Below are positions 49,040 to 60,952 of a DNA stretch of 64,000 nucleotides, one piece after another. The translations under genes were made by a program, and so were the position numbers. The stretch's first letter is position 1. Each line of letters starts with the position of its first letter. The stretch is from Perognathus longimembris pacificus (taxonomy: Eukaryota > Chordata > Mammalia > Rodentia > Heteromyidae). The notes under the pieces were generated by a model. That model did no database searches. It was not told where the DNA came from and saw only the letters and a list, made by a program, of their open reading frames with translations. The stretch covers positions 18,626,073 to 18,690,072 of the forward strand of contig NC_063181.1 in NCBI RefSeq assembly GCF_023159225.1. The letters run 5' to 3'.

Positions 49040-51511
49040 TCCTCATAGTACTTAGTTTCATGGATATTAAAGCAAAAGTAACTCAAACTCTAAAAGAAAA
49101 TTATAGGCAAATTTGATCCACAGTTCCTCAATGGCAAACATACCTACACCTCTTTATTATTTATAAAAAGCTGATGTTCTTGCTGGGATGTGAGGAGACC
49201 TGGCCCACGGATGGAACTTGAATTGATATTCAACTTTGCAAGAAGTTTCAAAAAGTATTTAAACAGAATGAAAATCCTCATGGGTTTATGCACATCATGT
49301 ATTCACACGGCAACACAAAACACTAAAATGTGCTGATACAAAGAAAATGAAAACCTGGAGTGAGCAAAGAACGCCACACCCCAGGAGAAACTACTGAAGA
49401 AGAAATAGCTAAACTGAGTATAATGAATCTCTTTAATCCTAATTTTGGCCTGAGCTCAATTTCACACCCTCTAGGTGTAGCTTTGCCTTCTTTCTGGTTG
49501 CCACACCAATTCTAAGCCTTAGGCTGCTCTGAGACCCAATCAGAATCAATATTAAGGGAGGACAAAAACCGAAATTAATTCATACCTTGTTTTGCTATTC
49601 CAAAGATAAAAAAAGGCATTTTCAGGTCTAGGGGCTGCTATGGTTGGTGAATTTAAAGGTTTTTGACAAAGGATCTAATAATTCACTTGAAAAAATAATC
49701 TGCTCCATTCTGCCATAAATACAATTTGGATCCAGTTGTATTCTGTAGTACTTTGGGATCTCTTAACAAATCGGTTTTCATAAATTGTTATTGCATAGGA
49801 AATTAGTTTAGTTTGTACAAGAAGGCAGAATTAAACTTTCGAGGGAACTTCAGGTAAACCTGTTCTTTCTAAACCCCTTAGGGCTTGAATTCTGTCAAAA
49901 AGGTCTTATTGACACTGACTCCCAGCTATCTGCTACAACTCCCCTAACTTAAGACCAACCAGGACAGGTTATTTAATCCTGGTAGGAGGAGAAGACTAAT
50001 CAGGACAAATCTCATCCTAGAGATAAGAGACAATGAAAATGGACCAATTCCATTAAACAACTTGGAGGCGACTTTTCAGAGGTGAGGCGATATCATCAGA
50101 CTCAAAATAGAGTCTAGCCTGGATTGATAGTATGTGCTGTAACTGTCACATGAGCATCTGAAACAGATGATCCTGAGTTAGAGTCACTTCTAAAAGTGAA
50201 TAAAGCCAAGAGACTATGGAGAAAGGGTTTCTACTCAGGGCTTTCTGACACTAAAATCCTTCAAAGCACTTTTGACAAATGATAGAATATTACAGACACA
50301 TTCTGACCCAAGGGAACTTTTATGTTTGAGAAACACAATCTGTCTTCAAATCCGGGATACCCTGAACAAAAGAAAGAACTCCGAATTTTCTGGTCATAGC
50401 TGGGTTTCATACGATCTGGATCCTCAATTTTAGGTTCATTGTTAAGCACTGCAAGAAGGCACTACAAGAAGCTGATTGTGAACTCCTGAATTGACAGAAA
50501 CACAATAAGAAGTTTATCAAAAAGCTTTAAAGATGTATCTTCCCTGACAATAGTAATTCAAGATTTAGGTAAATGTACCATTGTATATAAAAGGCAGAGT
50601 AGAGCATTAGGAGCTCTTACTCAAGAGTGGAAGAAAATTTCTCAACCCTTACTTTAGTTCTGAAGACAACTAGATAGGATTGCATCCAGAAACATAACTC
50701 TTGGGCTCACATTCCAAAAATAAAGCCTAGGTCCCTTGACACCAGATTCATCAAAGACTAAAGAATTTTTATTTCTGTGGGTTATTGTTTTGAGAAAACA
50801 GCTTCTTATTCTACTCAACATTCCCCAAAAACATTGTCCACAGAGAATAGCTATGACCTGATCATTACCTCCAAGAGTAGACAATGTGCTACTTGCTGCC
50901 AACAAACATGTCATCATCACACCACCATGCTAGATGGTTTGGATGCTGGACAGACAGATGGAATTTGGGGATTGTTTGCTTGGATCCCAAAGGTACTGAA
51001 TCTTTCCTATTATGTGCGTTTTATTACTGTCATGTTAATCAAAGAATCAATGTATGTACTTTTTCACATAACACTTCGTTATATACCCTGCCTAAGTAAA
51101 ACCACCCTGCCTAAGTAAAACCTCTGTCGGGAGACTTAGGGTCTTCTATGATGCTTCGTCCATCAGAAGCATCTCATACTGTTGCCGCCACTAGGAGGAA
51201 GCAATCAGAAGAATTTAACACTCCTTTTCCATAGAAATAGAAAGCAAAAATTGAAAGTGGGACAAGTATAATGGGAATACATCCTTGAGGATACTCAGGC
51301 CATATTTCTTAGCATGGTAACTAAAATGAATTCACTAGCAGCTTGTTTTGTTGAACTGCTCATTTGACTAAACATTTTCCTTTTCCTTTCTGTTATTATC
51401 CTTTATTTCCCATACTGATGAGGTCAAAATTAATATGCTTACAGCCATCTTTTGAGCCATTGTTTCTTACCCCTAGAGTAAGAAATCTTTTGCCAGGGAG
51501 CCATGCAACTT
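49040..51511. other. Unassigned intergenic sequence, possibly old retroviral interior
   Basis: Less AT-rich than average, with scattered retrovirus-like texture but no motif I can name. It contains an exact 19-base tandem duplication at 51085-51122. A 113-codon frame at 50777-51118 ends within it and shows no family signature I trust. Confidence 0.3.
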
Positions 51512-51527
51512 AATAAATTGGACAGTG

Positions 51528-51759
51528 CAGGCTGAGAATATGGCCTAGTGGCAAGAGTGCTCACCTCATATACATGAAGCCCTGGGTTCAATTCCTCAGC
51601 ACCACATATATACAGAAAACGGTCAGAAGTGGTGCTGTGGCTCAAGTGTCAGAGTGCTAGCCTTGAGTAAAAAGGAAGCCAGGGATAGTGCTCAGGCCCT
51701 GAGTCCAAGCCCCAGGACTGGCAAAAAAAAATAGATAAATAAAAATAAATAAATAAATA
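51528..51759 (+). mobile_element. ID-dimer SINE, plus strand, (AAAT)n tail
   Basis: Full dimer whose tail has become an AAAT microsatellite. Target-site duplication aataaattggacagtg at 51512-51527 and 51760-51775. Confidence 0.95.
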
Positions 51760-52629
51760 AATAAATTGGACAGTGGAGCCAATGGGAAATAAGTGGAACC
51801 AAATGTTGCGGGGGGGGGCGCTTTCTCTGAACATACAATTATTCCACTTGGAACAAGGGACTGCATTTATTTAAAAATGCTAGGCATACTGTATTCCTGT
51901 TTTTACTTGCAAATGAACAAACATTTGATTCCTTTTCTCCCAAATCTTGTTCTTGCTCATTGTGAATTGACAGCAAGTCTAGGGACCAAATTTTTGGTAT
52001 CACTCTCCCCATCATAATCTTTGGAGCCACTATGTATAGTCTTTTATTGACTGAAACATCTTCATGTAGCACATGAACATTATCATAGTCTCACTACCAT
52101 ATGTATTCTTATTCTTTCTCTCTATACACCATAATTATGGACAAAATTTAGGTTCTTTCCCACTAAAATTCTTTGGTTCCAATAAAATAAAAAGTGGTGG
52201 TAATAAAAGAAGGTATCACTAAATTCTATACATTGATGCTGTAGTTCATATGCAGTTAATAGTTACAAACTACAGACGATAAGATTAATATTCTTTCTAA
52301 TAGAAATGGTATATCTAATAACAGTATCTATTATGGTGGTGGCAGTAAAATTTAAGATGTTTTCTGAATTGATAAAGATAACAATCACACATTATTGCTT
52401 GTGCTGGGTTATTCTATCAAGTAATACTAAGTACCACTTGTGTCAAAGATGCTTTCTTTTGCATTCATTTTATATAGAACACAATGCCCCCACCTGCTGC
52501 CAATGTAAAGCAACTAAATCATATTACAAGTTTTCATTTCTTGTAGACTGTTATAATACATGCAGCCATTTCATCATAAACTATGCTTATCCAAGTCATC
52601 ATTTCTAGTTTTTAAATAGTAAGTGCACT

Positions 52630-53030
52630 TGTAATGAAATGCTATTTCAATTCTCTGTGCCACTTAAAACATATACGTTGGAGCCTTAACTCCCACTGAG
52701 ACTGCATTTGAAACTAAGTGAGGTCATAAGGATTGTTCTTAATCCCATAGGACTGATGCCATCAAAAGATAAAAGACTAGAAAGATGCCTGTATACATGC
52801 ACATAGAACAAAAGGCCTTGATGGGACACAGGAACAATATGGCCATTTATAAGCTAAGGAAAGGAGAAACAAACAAACAACAACAACAAATCTTGGGAGA
52901 ATCTTCATCTTGAACCTCAAGCACTGAAACAAAGTGGATTTTTAAAATTGTATTTAAGGCACTCAATCTGTGCTATCTTGTTCCAGCATCCCAAGAAGAT
53001 AAATACAAGCCTAGTAAACTCATTATATGA
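52630..53030 (+). mobile_element. Possible ancient LTR-type repeat remnant
   Basis: Phrases such as gaggtcataaggattgttct, ggaacaatatggccatttat and ggcactcaatctgtgctatc recall a common mammalian MaLR-like repeat (consensus with 'gaggtcat', 'gtggtattttgtt'). Heavily diverged and not verifiable here. Confidence 0.35.
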
Positions 53031-53068
53031 ACAGCTCCATTTTGCAAAGAAAGAAAGAAAAGGTCGAG

Positions 53069-53292
53069 GGGCTGGGGATATGGCCTAGTGGCAAAGAGTG
53101 CTTGTCTCCTATACATGAGGCCCTGGGTTCAATTCCCCAGCACCATATATACAGAAAATGGCCAGAAGTGGCGCTGTGGCTCAAGTGGCAGAGTGGCCTT
53201 GAGCAAAAAGAAGCCAGGGACAGTGCTCAGGCCCTGAGTCCAAGCCCCAGGACTGGCCAAAAAAAAAAAAAAAAGAAAGAAAGAAAGAAAGA
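53069..53292 (+). mobile_element. ID-dimer SINE, plus strand, GAAA tail
   Basis: Dimer with a small deletion in the second monomer (gcagagtggccttgagc lacks the usual tgctag). The GAAA-rich tail runs into the second copy of the duplication gaaagaaagaaaaggtcgag (first copy 53049-53068). Confidence 0.93.
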
Positions 53293-53314
53293 AGGAAAGA
53301 AAGAAAAGGTCGAG

Positions 53315-56300
53315 CAAGTTGTTCATAGTCACAGACAGACATCGGATTAAGTTTTAGAAGATTAGAAGTCTTTATAACCAGCCAAAATAAATCAGAAAGA
53401 TTTGAAAATGAATGCCATGGGGAGGAGAATGGTGGAAGGGGGAGGTTATGATTTAACTGAACTGTACACAGGAAAGGACATGTAAATAGAAACCCCCTTG
53501 TACAACTATGTGAAAAAAAAATTCAAAAATATTTAAAAAGAAGTACCATAAGCAAAAATATCTTAAACCCACAAATAATATAAGCAAGATTGCTTATATA
53601 TTTTAACTGCATTGCTAGATGAGAAATCCCACATGGAGAAAAATAGTGTTAGAGAAAATGTCAGATGGATCAGAGGAGGCAGAAATGGGCTTTTATCTGT
53701 TCTTTTGAGGCCGAATAACCTTTCTATCCAATTCAGAAAGAATTTTCTAAATTCACCTAGCAAAAGAAATAAGAGAAACTAACAGATAAAAGAACAAGCG
53801 AATTGCAAATGCCTGCCATTCTTCACACAGAGAAAAAATATTGTTTCCTATTACATTCAGAATACAGTCCAAATTCTTTAACATGGAAATTTATTATCAA
53901 AATCAACGCTAGAATATATTATCCAAACCAAGATATTTTTCCTGTGAAAGAGAATATTAAAAGAGAGTAAAAGAGGCTATTACTGCAATTTTTCAATGAA
54001 AACATGGCTAAATTTGGATTTTTCTGAGCACACTTTATTGAAAAGGTCTTGAATCATCTGAGCTATGTCTTTATATCATTTTTTCCCTTTGTCTGTTAAA
54101 CTGGCTTTCTTTCAGTTCTTTGAACACATCCGAATTCAAGTTCATTCTTGTTTCAGAAACTCCACCTAGACTGGATAGGGTTTTGTCGATAGGATTCGAC
54201 CCTTTACTTTTTGCCTTATAATCTCCATGAGTCAGTGACTCAGCAACCTCTTCCTTGTTCTTCCCTCTTAGTTGCAATTTGGTTTTGTTTAGCCTTATCT
54301 CATACAACATGTCACCCAAAGAAGGCTATATTCACATTCTATAAATTGGAAAAGATTCATCGGCTATGTTATTCTTTTTTAGTTTTTTGGCAATAACTCA
54401 AGGAAGAGAATATTAGTTTGGAGCTACAAATGACAGAACAAACACTTCTAATTAGTGGTGTGAACAAAATAAAATATACCACATTTATAAGAAGGTGGAG
54501 AGATGATGACTATGAATGCATATATTGCTATAGCTATGCAACACTAATATTCAACATAGCTTTGCCATTCTCAGTATGTGCTATATATCAGCTCTCATGT
54601 TCACATTCCAGCAGTGAACAAGAAGGAAAGCAAGGACTACTGCTTTGCTGAATAGATCTAATTCAGAAAATGTACAGAATACATTCACTTACATCCCACT
54701 GCTAAAATTTTGTCACAAGGCCACAACTACTTATTAGGAACACTAAGAGGGGGTGAGGAGAGAGAAGAGGAGACAGGAGAAAGAGGAAGGGAGGGTGGGG
54801 AGGATATAAGAAAGGGTAAGACTTATTTTTTTCCCTCATGATGAACATATACTAGAATGAAAGCAATAATAGTTGCTACTACCCTTGAGATAGCAAGTTC
54901 AATTTTTCTTTTGAGAATATAATTATAAAAGGGTATAGTCTTGAAAGGAAACTGATAATGTAGACAGCAGAGTAAAAAGAGAAATTCATAACCCTGAAAA
55001 TGTGGTGGAGGCACTGAATCTATCACCTAGGATATCTGCTGTAGCTTTATATGAGCTACTAATGAGAGAAGCTGCATGTTTGTTTCCTTCTCTTCCCCTC
55101 TTGTCTCTTTCTCTCCCCTTACCTTTTCTTCCCTTCCCTTTTTGTCTTGTTTTCTGTTTCTAGGGATCAAACTTGGGGCTAGGCAAGTTATCTAGCATTT
55201 AGCTACACCCTCAGACTGCAAAGCAATGCATTGTGAAGACCACTAAGCCACTTAGGTTCAGAGTTTATTTTTACACCTGAAAATACCTTAAAGGACCTTC
55301 TTGTAAGTCTCCTTTAACAGTCTCTGCTACAGCCTTTTTTTTTGGTAATCTTTTCCTTTGCAGTGCTTTATTTCAATTGTCGAATGTAAGTATAGAAGCT
55401 TCTCTTACACCTAAAGATAGCTGCAACTAGAATTACTTGCATTCTTCCATCCTGTGGAAAAGGGAAAGAGACATAAGCTGAAAGACTGTCCATCAAGTTC
55501 CATTATCTTCAATTTTTAGTGGTTCTCAGAAAGACTTAAAGATTACATTTCTCAGCTTTCTAATATCTAGAAGTGGCCTTTGTATTTACAAATCTGAATC
55601 ATTTATTTGTTTCTTACTTAAAAATCTATTTCCTCCATCTGGGGATGAGCCATGAAACTTAAGACTCTATCTTCTTCTTTAAGGATTATTGTATACCTGG
55701 TAAATGACATAAAATGACTAACACAAAGCTTGTAAATACATGGCCATTTTCCTAAAAGTGCTGTTGACTAATATGCTTCACCTATTCAAAGAGATCACCT
55801 CTCCTTCAAGAGAGAGCTACAGCCACACAGGGTAGTGGGGAAGAATTACTTTCCTTCATTCTGTCCTTTATTATATATTATTTAGGGTTCTGTCAGACAT
55901 CGTTTATAATTTCAATTATATTACATGTGTTTTTTATGGCGTTGGTGTGGCCTCATAGTTTAGGATAGGGGAATTACTGTAGCTCTGAAAAGAGCTACAA
56001 TAGAGATGAACGTACAGATGTTATGCACAGCTGCAACTTGCTGGCTGGGCTGTTGCTTTCATTCAGGCATCTTGGTAGCAGGGTTTGCATCAATGGTTCC
56101 AACAGCCTCTTCTGCCATATTACAATGCTGAAGCAACATTCGCCTAAACCCTGCTGCACACGGCAATTCTAGTTATGCTCTGAGTAACAGCTTTCTTTCT
56201 AAAAGTATATTTCTGGATACATTTTCTTTTTTCATGCCTTCATCACCCTTCAATTTTTCTGCTGTTTCTGTTTGCCTTTAGGTAATAGAAACTAATGTAA

Positions 56301-56409
56301 ATAATTAATATGTTATACCAATAGGTAATCTTCAATGTCTTTTATGTTGCATTTAGAAATGTATGTTGAAAGCTTTCTTCTTATCTCATACACTGTCTTT
56401 CATACACTG
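53315..56409. other. Unassigned intergenic sequence
   Basis: AT-rich, with a purine-rich tract near 54745-54820 and a small B-type SINE fragment complement at about 55160-55225 (gggatcaaacttggggctag). No gene recognised. Confidence 0.45.
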
Positions 56410-57088
56410 TGTGGGGCACGCCCGCCCACATGCCTTGCATCATTAAGAGGTGGTTCTAGCTGGCCAAGCCTCCCAGCCTTGGGACCACGTGTAGCCAAGA
56501 TGGCGCCTGGTGGGGAACCCAGAGGCGGTTCTGTGGGCTGTGACGTAGAATTAGGCTGCCCCTTAGGGAGGTCCCTCGGAGCTCCACCCTGATGGACAGC
56601 TCAGGCGTCCAATCACAATCCCTATGTAGGTGCATGTACCCCTCCCCTTCCGCCGCCCTCTGACCCCTTTAAAAGAGAAGCTTATTGGGCTGGGAATATG
56701 GCCTAGTGGCAAGAGTGCTTGCCTTCTACACATGAAGCTCTGGGTTCGATTCCCCAGCACCACATATATGGAAAACGGCCAGAAGGGGTGCTCTGTGGCT
56801 CAGGTGGCAGAGTGCTAGCCTTGAGCGGGAAGAAGACAGGGACAGTGCTCAGGCCCTGAGTCCAAGGCCCAGGACTGGCCAAAAAAAACAAAAAGAGAGA
56901 AGCTCATTGCCACCATTAAACAAGTCTTAGCGCTGACTGGCTCCGGGACTGTCTGTGTGTCCTCCGTCGAGAAGGGGGCTGGGGTGGCAGTTCGTCAGCC
57001 CTTTCCACTTCCTGGCCCACCCGGGTGGGCGTGTTTTCCCATCTCTCCTGCAGGACAGGAGAGCCTGGAAGGCTAAAAACCCCTGACA
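56410..57088 (+). repeat. 5' LTR of class II ERV, interrupted by a SINE
   Basis: Aligns with 60953-61426 along its length once the SINE at 56687-56895 and its duplicated target are removed. Features: CACGTG and a YY1-like CCAAGATGGCGCC (56495-56507), CCAATCA, a TATA-like ctttaaaag at about 56668-56676, and ATTAAA at 56915-56920 as likely poly(A) signal. It ends ctgaca just before the primer binding site. Confidence 0.92.
56687..56895 (+). mobile_element. ID-dimer SINE inside the ERV 5' LTR
   Basis: Complete dimer (gggctgggaatatggcctag to ccaggactggc and an A-rich tail). Flanked by agagaagcttatt (56674-56686) and agagaagctcatt (56896-56908), one mismatch apart; the 3' LTR holds the uninterrupted site. 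The insertion lies just after the TATA-like box. Confidence 0.95.
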
Positions 57089-57092
57089 TTTT

Positions 57093-57110
57093 TGGCGTCC
57101 AATGTGGGGC
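57093..57110 (+). promoter_or_regulatory. ERV primer binding site, tRNA-Lys type
   Basis: TGGCGTCCAATGTGGGGC starts four bases after the 5' LTR. From knowledge of the family it differs from the tRNA-Lys(1,2) site used by type D betaretroviruses at two positions, both C-to-T changes at CpG, as expected from methylation decay. Confidence 0.85.
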
Positions 57111-57749
57111 ACAAAGGACTTACGAGGTGAAACTGTCGGTGGGCCAGGCCAATTGGATTCCGAAAAGATGGGGCAGGCATAAACTCAGCATGCCGACCAA
57201 GTGCTCAAAGTGCTGAGCTTCATGCTACAAAACGTGGGTTTGGTGGTCTTGGACTCCCAGACCAGGAGGGTCTGGGAAGCGTTGAAACACATCGCACTCT
57301 GGCTGGTAGCTGCCACCCTTTTCAGCCTGGCTGCTTGGGAGGGGGGCAGCCCTCCCCCCAGGAGGAGAGGGACGCAAAGCCTCATTCTGATGGGCCCTTA
57401 GACCTGCCTTGGCCTCATCCCCCGGATCCCTGGCCAAGCTCAGCCCCGGGATACTCAGTGGACAAGCCGGTGGCGGGGCGGGGGGGGGGGGGGGGGGGGC
57501 GGCGGCTCCACTGGAGGCTTCCTGCCTTCTTTTGTGGACCCGCCCTTGGGACAGAAAAGGCCCTGCTTCTGAGGCCTGGGAAGCATTTGCTGAAAAATGT
57601 CTTGGATGGGGGGCAGACAGCCCCCTGGCTGCCCAGGAAAAAAAAAGGGGGCTTACTTGCTTAACATCTGCTTTAAAAGAGACAAAAAAGACTCTAGGTT
57701 TTTGTTGTTGATGTTTGATAAGTTTGGGGATTCACTTAAATTCGGATTG
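57111..57749 (+). pseudogene. ERV interior, decayed leader/gag region
   Basis: An ATG-GGG start, as used by myristoylated retroviral matrix proteins, lies at 57168, but a TAA follows at codon 5. Beyond it a gag-like frame is not maintained. The segment is GC-rich with a 19-base G run at 57481-57499. A long frame at 57335-57664 across the G run is low complexity. The region ends at the insertion point of a second LTR. Confidence 0.55.
57481..57499 (+). repeat. Poly(G) run inside ERV
   Basis: Nineteen consecutive G bases after tggcggggc, followed by ggcggcgg. A potential G-quadruplex and a place where assembly errors are likely. Confidence 0.95.
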
Positions 57750-58057
57750 TGTTGTGCCAAGTCGCAAGACCACCCCCAAGAAGACCACCGAGATTCAGAC
57801 ACTCCGAAATGCAAAAGCAAGGCAAGGCTTTATTTAACGAGCTGCCAACTCGGGCCTCGTCCTACCCACCGACACAGCAGAGGTTAGAAGGGAGCCGCGA
57901 GCTGTGATTACACAGGGCTTATAAAGGCAAAGAACAAGGTTACAACAATCAGCTGTGCAAGCAAGATTAGAACACAGGTACAAATCTGATTGGCTCAGGG
58001 TTCGATTCTAAAATGGGGTTCACGTGGTGGGGCCTGACTTCAAAGTCTGGCACCTCA
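57750..58057 (-). mobile_element. Solo LTR of a different ERV, inserted in minus orientation
   Basis: On the minus strand it starts TGAGGTGCC and ends GGCACAACA, with an exact 4-bp target duplication attg (57746-57749 and 58058-58061). Inside, in order: CCAAT (57993-57989), TATA-like ctttataa (57926-57919) and AATAAA (57834-57829). Length about 308 bp. The 4-bp duplication and box layout suggest a gammaretrovirus-like (class I) LTR. Only an LTR remains, as after LTR-LTR recombination. Confidence 0.85.
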
Positions 58058-59879
58058 ATTGTTGTTGGCTAAATCCTAAGCTTTTGGTGGACAAAGGAAA
58101 GGTTTTGGCTGGTGGGCACCTCCCGCCCTCATCCCAGGTGGTGGGCGTGCTGCATTCCTCAAGGCTGGGCAGGGACTTGAAGGTGTCTTGCTGTGAGCCT
58201 GCTCAGGCTCTGACCAGCTCCACCGCCATTAAGCCGTGCCACATGTCTGTTCTGTTTGCGTCTTGTCTCCCATCTCCTGGACCTTCTCTGGTCATAGCAT
58301 CCCACTTCAGCTCCCCACTGGAGCTGAACTGGTTTTTCAAAATGTGGCTTCTTCATTTCCTTGCCAGATAATCTGTGGAAATTTTTGTTTCTTAGGAAAA
58401 GTTTTGTTCTCTAACTGACCACATGGTTCTAAAATATGGGCAAAATAATATCATTTTGCCACTGGAATTCCAGAAGACTTACATGGCCAATTCAGAAAAA
58501 TAAATTTTTTTCTAAGCGCGCCCAAAGCTGGTGCACAACTGTCTGTATGTGTGTCTGTCTGTCTGTTTGTCTGTGGGTACAACATGTAAAAACTAGCATC
58601 ATGGTTTAAAAATCACTTGCCTTTTTAACTATTTTAACTTGTTTTATGTTAAATGGATCTTTACAGCCTGTGGGTGGGATCACAGTAAACAGCCTGGAGG
58701 CAATCCTGACTCTTATCACCAGACTCCAAGCCGAGAAAAAAAAAAAACAACAAAAACCAGGTTTTAAACCCAAACTGATGATGTTTGGGTGCAAGCAAAT
58801 GTGTCTAACAAAAACTCCAAAAGGTTCAAATATGCAGTATGTGGTATACAATGATGTAAAATCAGTTTGCTATTTTTTATGTCTATCTATGCTAAAAGTC
58901 AAATGTACATCTGATCCTGACAATTCTTTGGTATAGACGAAGATTTTTGCTTCTCCATTTTCTCTCCTGTGCTCTCATAAACTCTTTAGGATTAATATTT
59001 TGCTCCATAGGATACTGCCTGGTTTCACTGATTCCTTTTTCTCTCTCTCGTTCATGGAAAACTGCTCAGGGAATCTAGGAGTCCTGTGAAGATTTTGACA
59101 GGCCCAGAGTGCTCCTGCTCTGGCTCTGCCCCATCCCCTCCCAATATTAGAGTTGGGTTCATAACAGTCCTATCATAACAGAGTTACTCCAAGATTAAGA
59201 GCATCAGAGTTGTGTTTTGTGGCCACAGGGTTGTCTTGGGGTAGCATTGGCCTTCCCCCTCCATGTCTCAGAAACTGTAATGGCTGCTGCAGAGAGCAGA
59301 CTTGGTTGGCCTTTGGTCTGTGTGGATTTTGTGACTAGGAAGATGGCTAAAGGCCCAAGCCTTCTAAAATCTGTTTAAAGTTGTAACTCTGCTTAAACCA
59401 GTCGGGTACCAGCCCACAAAAGTCAGAGTACTCAGAGTAAGCAACCAGGCAATACTGGGAGATTTCAAATGTCTTTAACCAGTCTGTGTAGAATTTTGCA
59501 GGCAACCCAGCAGGAGGTGTGACAATCTATCCAGGAAACTCTAAGAGAAGCCACTACAGCCTCACCCAGATCCATCTCATCTCTCCTGCCTGCCCCCATC
59601 ACACATGAATAATGAAGACTGCTGATCCAGGATGGAAGAGACAGCCACTGCTGAAGCTGAGACTTTCACATTATCCTGACCCTTTGCCCTCTCGATTGTT
59701 ATTCATTTGTGTTCTCTTCCACCTTCCAGTAAGGTTAAATGATATGATTTGATGGCACATGGATCTCATTCAGTCTGCTGTTCTCTAAGTGTGAACTTTT
59801 GCAAGTATTTGTTGGTCAATTCTCAACAAGTTACAGATAAGCTCTATTCCTATTGTTCTCCTTGTTGCTTTAATTGGAA

Positions 59880-60130
59880 ATAAAAAGGGCTTTTATGGCT
59901 AAAATTCCTCAGATTGCAGTTCGAAGCCAACCCAGGCAGAAAAAAAACAACAACTTCCTCTAAAACTCCATCTCCCAACTAACCAGTGAAGAGCCAGACT
60001 GGAAGCTTGGCTCAAGAAAACCAGCGAAATGATGAAAGTGGCACCATGGCTCAAGTGGTAGAGTGCTAGCCTTGAGAAGAAGAGCTCAGAGACAGTGCCC
60101 ATGCCCTGAGTTCAAACCTTGTGAATGCCA
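59880..60130 (+). mobile_element. B1-head/ID-tail SINE, plus strand, within ERV interior
   Basis: cagattgcagttcgaagcca, ccaactaaccagtgaagagc and gtggcaccatggctcaagtg in the order of the B1/ID SINE, with its 5' head truncated. Confidence 0.75.
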
Positions 60131-60337
60131 ATGGGGGGCAAGCCATCCCAGCAACAAGTACCTAGATCCCTGGGACTTAGCCAGTTCAGGGAACAAGGAT
60201 CATGGAGAGGAGTAAGAGGAGAATGATGTGACATCCTAAATGGATGTCTCGCCCTTTCAAAATTAATCAGAGCCGGGAGATCAAGAGGAATAGTTGTTTA
60301 CCTACCTAATGTCCATACCTAATGGACAGGAACTTGC

Positions 60338-60338
<1 letters not shown>

Positions 60339-60382
<44 letters not shown>
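60339..60382. repeat. (AT)n microsatellite
   Basis: About 22 uninterrupted AT units; self-complementary and able to extrude as a cruciform. Confidence 0.98.
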
Positions 60383-60385
<3 letters not shown>

Positions 60386-60934
60386 TCCCAACTAGTCCAC
60401 TATCCCTAAACACTTCCTTCCTGCCCCCAGTCCAGTTATTCCTCCTTCCTTGTAATGGGCCACAATTGGGTTTATGCTCCAAATGGAAGTTTTCTGGTTT
60501 ATGCCAAGGGTGTGTTCTCCCATGTTGTTCATGTTAACTGGTCCTGTGAACTTGTCAGCCTTTTGCCTGACCTTTTCAAAAGTCTTTTAACAGGATAACA
60601 TCCCTCACTGAGATCACCACCTGGGAACTTGCAGTTCAAGGCCATCCTCTTACTACACTGCTGTGCCCAGATCAGATCTGGACCCTGAAGGCCCCAGCTC
60701 CAGGGACTCCTTGATGTGCCCAAGCTGCAGGAGGTAGCCAGAGGAGACCATGACACCTATTGGCCCTGATAACCATTCTCGTGGAAATGATGAGGACTTT
60801 TACCAAACTGGATGATACCAGGCCAAATGACAAATCAGGGACCCCTGACTACTTCGCCCCTTTTCAGCAGGAAGTAGTTCCAGAAGAGACAACCTCCGCC
60901 CATACTCCCAGCCTGGTACCCCTCCTCTATTAGT

Positions 60935-60952
60935 AAAAAACAAAGGGGGAGA
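60935..60952 (+). promoter_or_regulatory. ERV polypurine tract
   Basis: AAAAAACAAAGGGGGAGA ends exactly at the first base of the 3' LTR, the expected place for the plus-strand primer. Confidence 0.88.

Larger units (their letters stand above)
58062..60934 (+). pseudogene. ERV interior, 3' part, no intact genes
   Basis: About 2.9 kb between the nested LTR and the polypurine tract. Open frames are short (up to 115 codons at 58024-58371, 96 codons at 58646-58936) and none shows a protease, polymerase or envelope motif I can identify. It also contains a CTGT-rich run (58542-58575), an old B1/ID SINE (59880-60130) and an AT microsatellite (60339-60382). Either coding sequence has been lost or the element was a non-autonomous form. 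Confidence 0.55.

Noticed and set aside
50777..51118. Possible envelope-like tail in a 113-codon frame
   Set aside because: A Gly-Leu-Phe-Ala-Trp stretch looked suggestive of a retroviral transmembrane protein, but no ordered motifs accompany it in any frame.
53027..53350. 107-codon frame, and similar ones at 5898, 11613, 13446, 40702 and 51439
   Set aside because: They are repeated readings of the ID-dimer SINE and recur with the same peptide at each copy.
57335..57711. 109- and 100-codon glycine-rich frames
   Set aside because: They run through the 19-base G tract in a decayed ERV and have no retroviral motif.
60339..60382. Origin or CRISPR-like repeat
   Set aside because: It is a plain AT dinucleotide microsatellite. 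No spaced direct repeats typical of CRISPR occur anywhere in the window, and the genome is mammalian.
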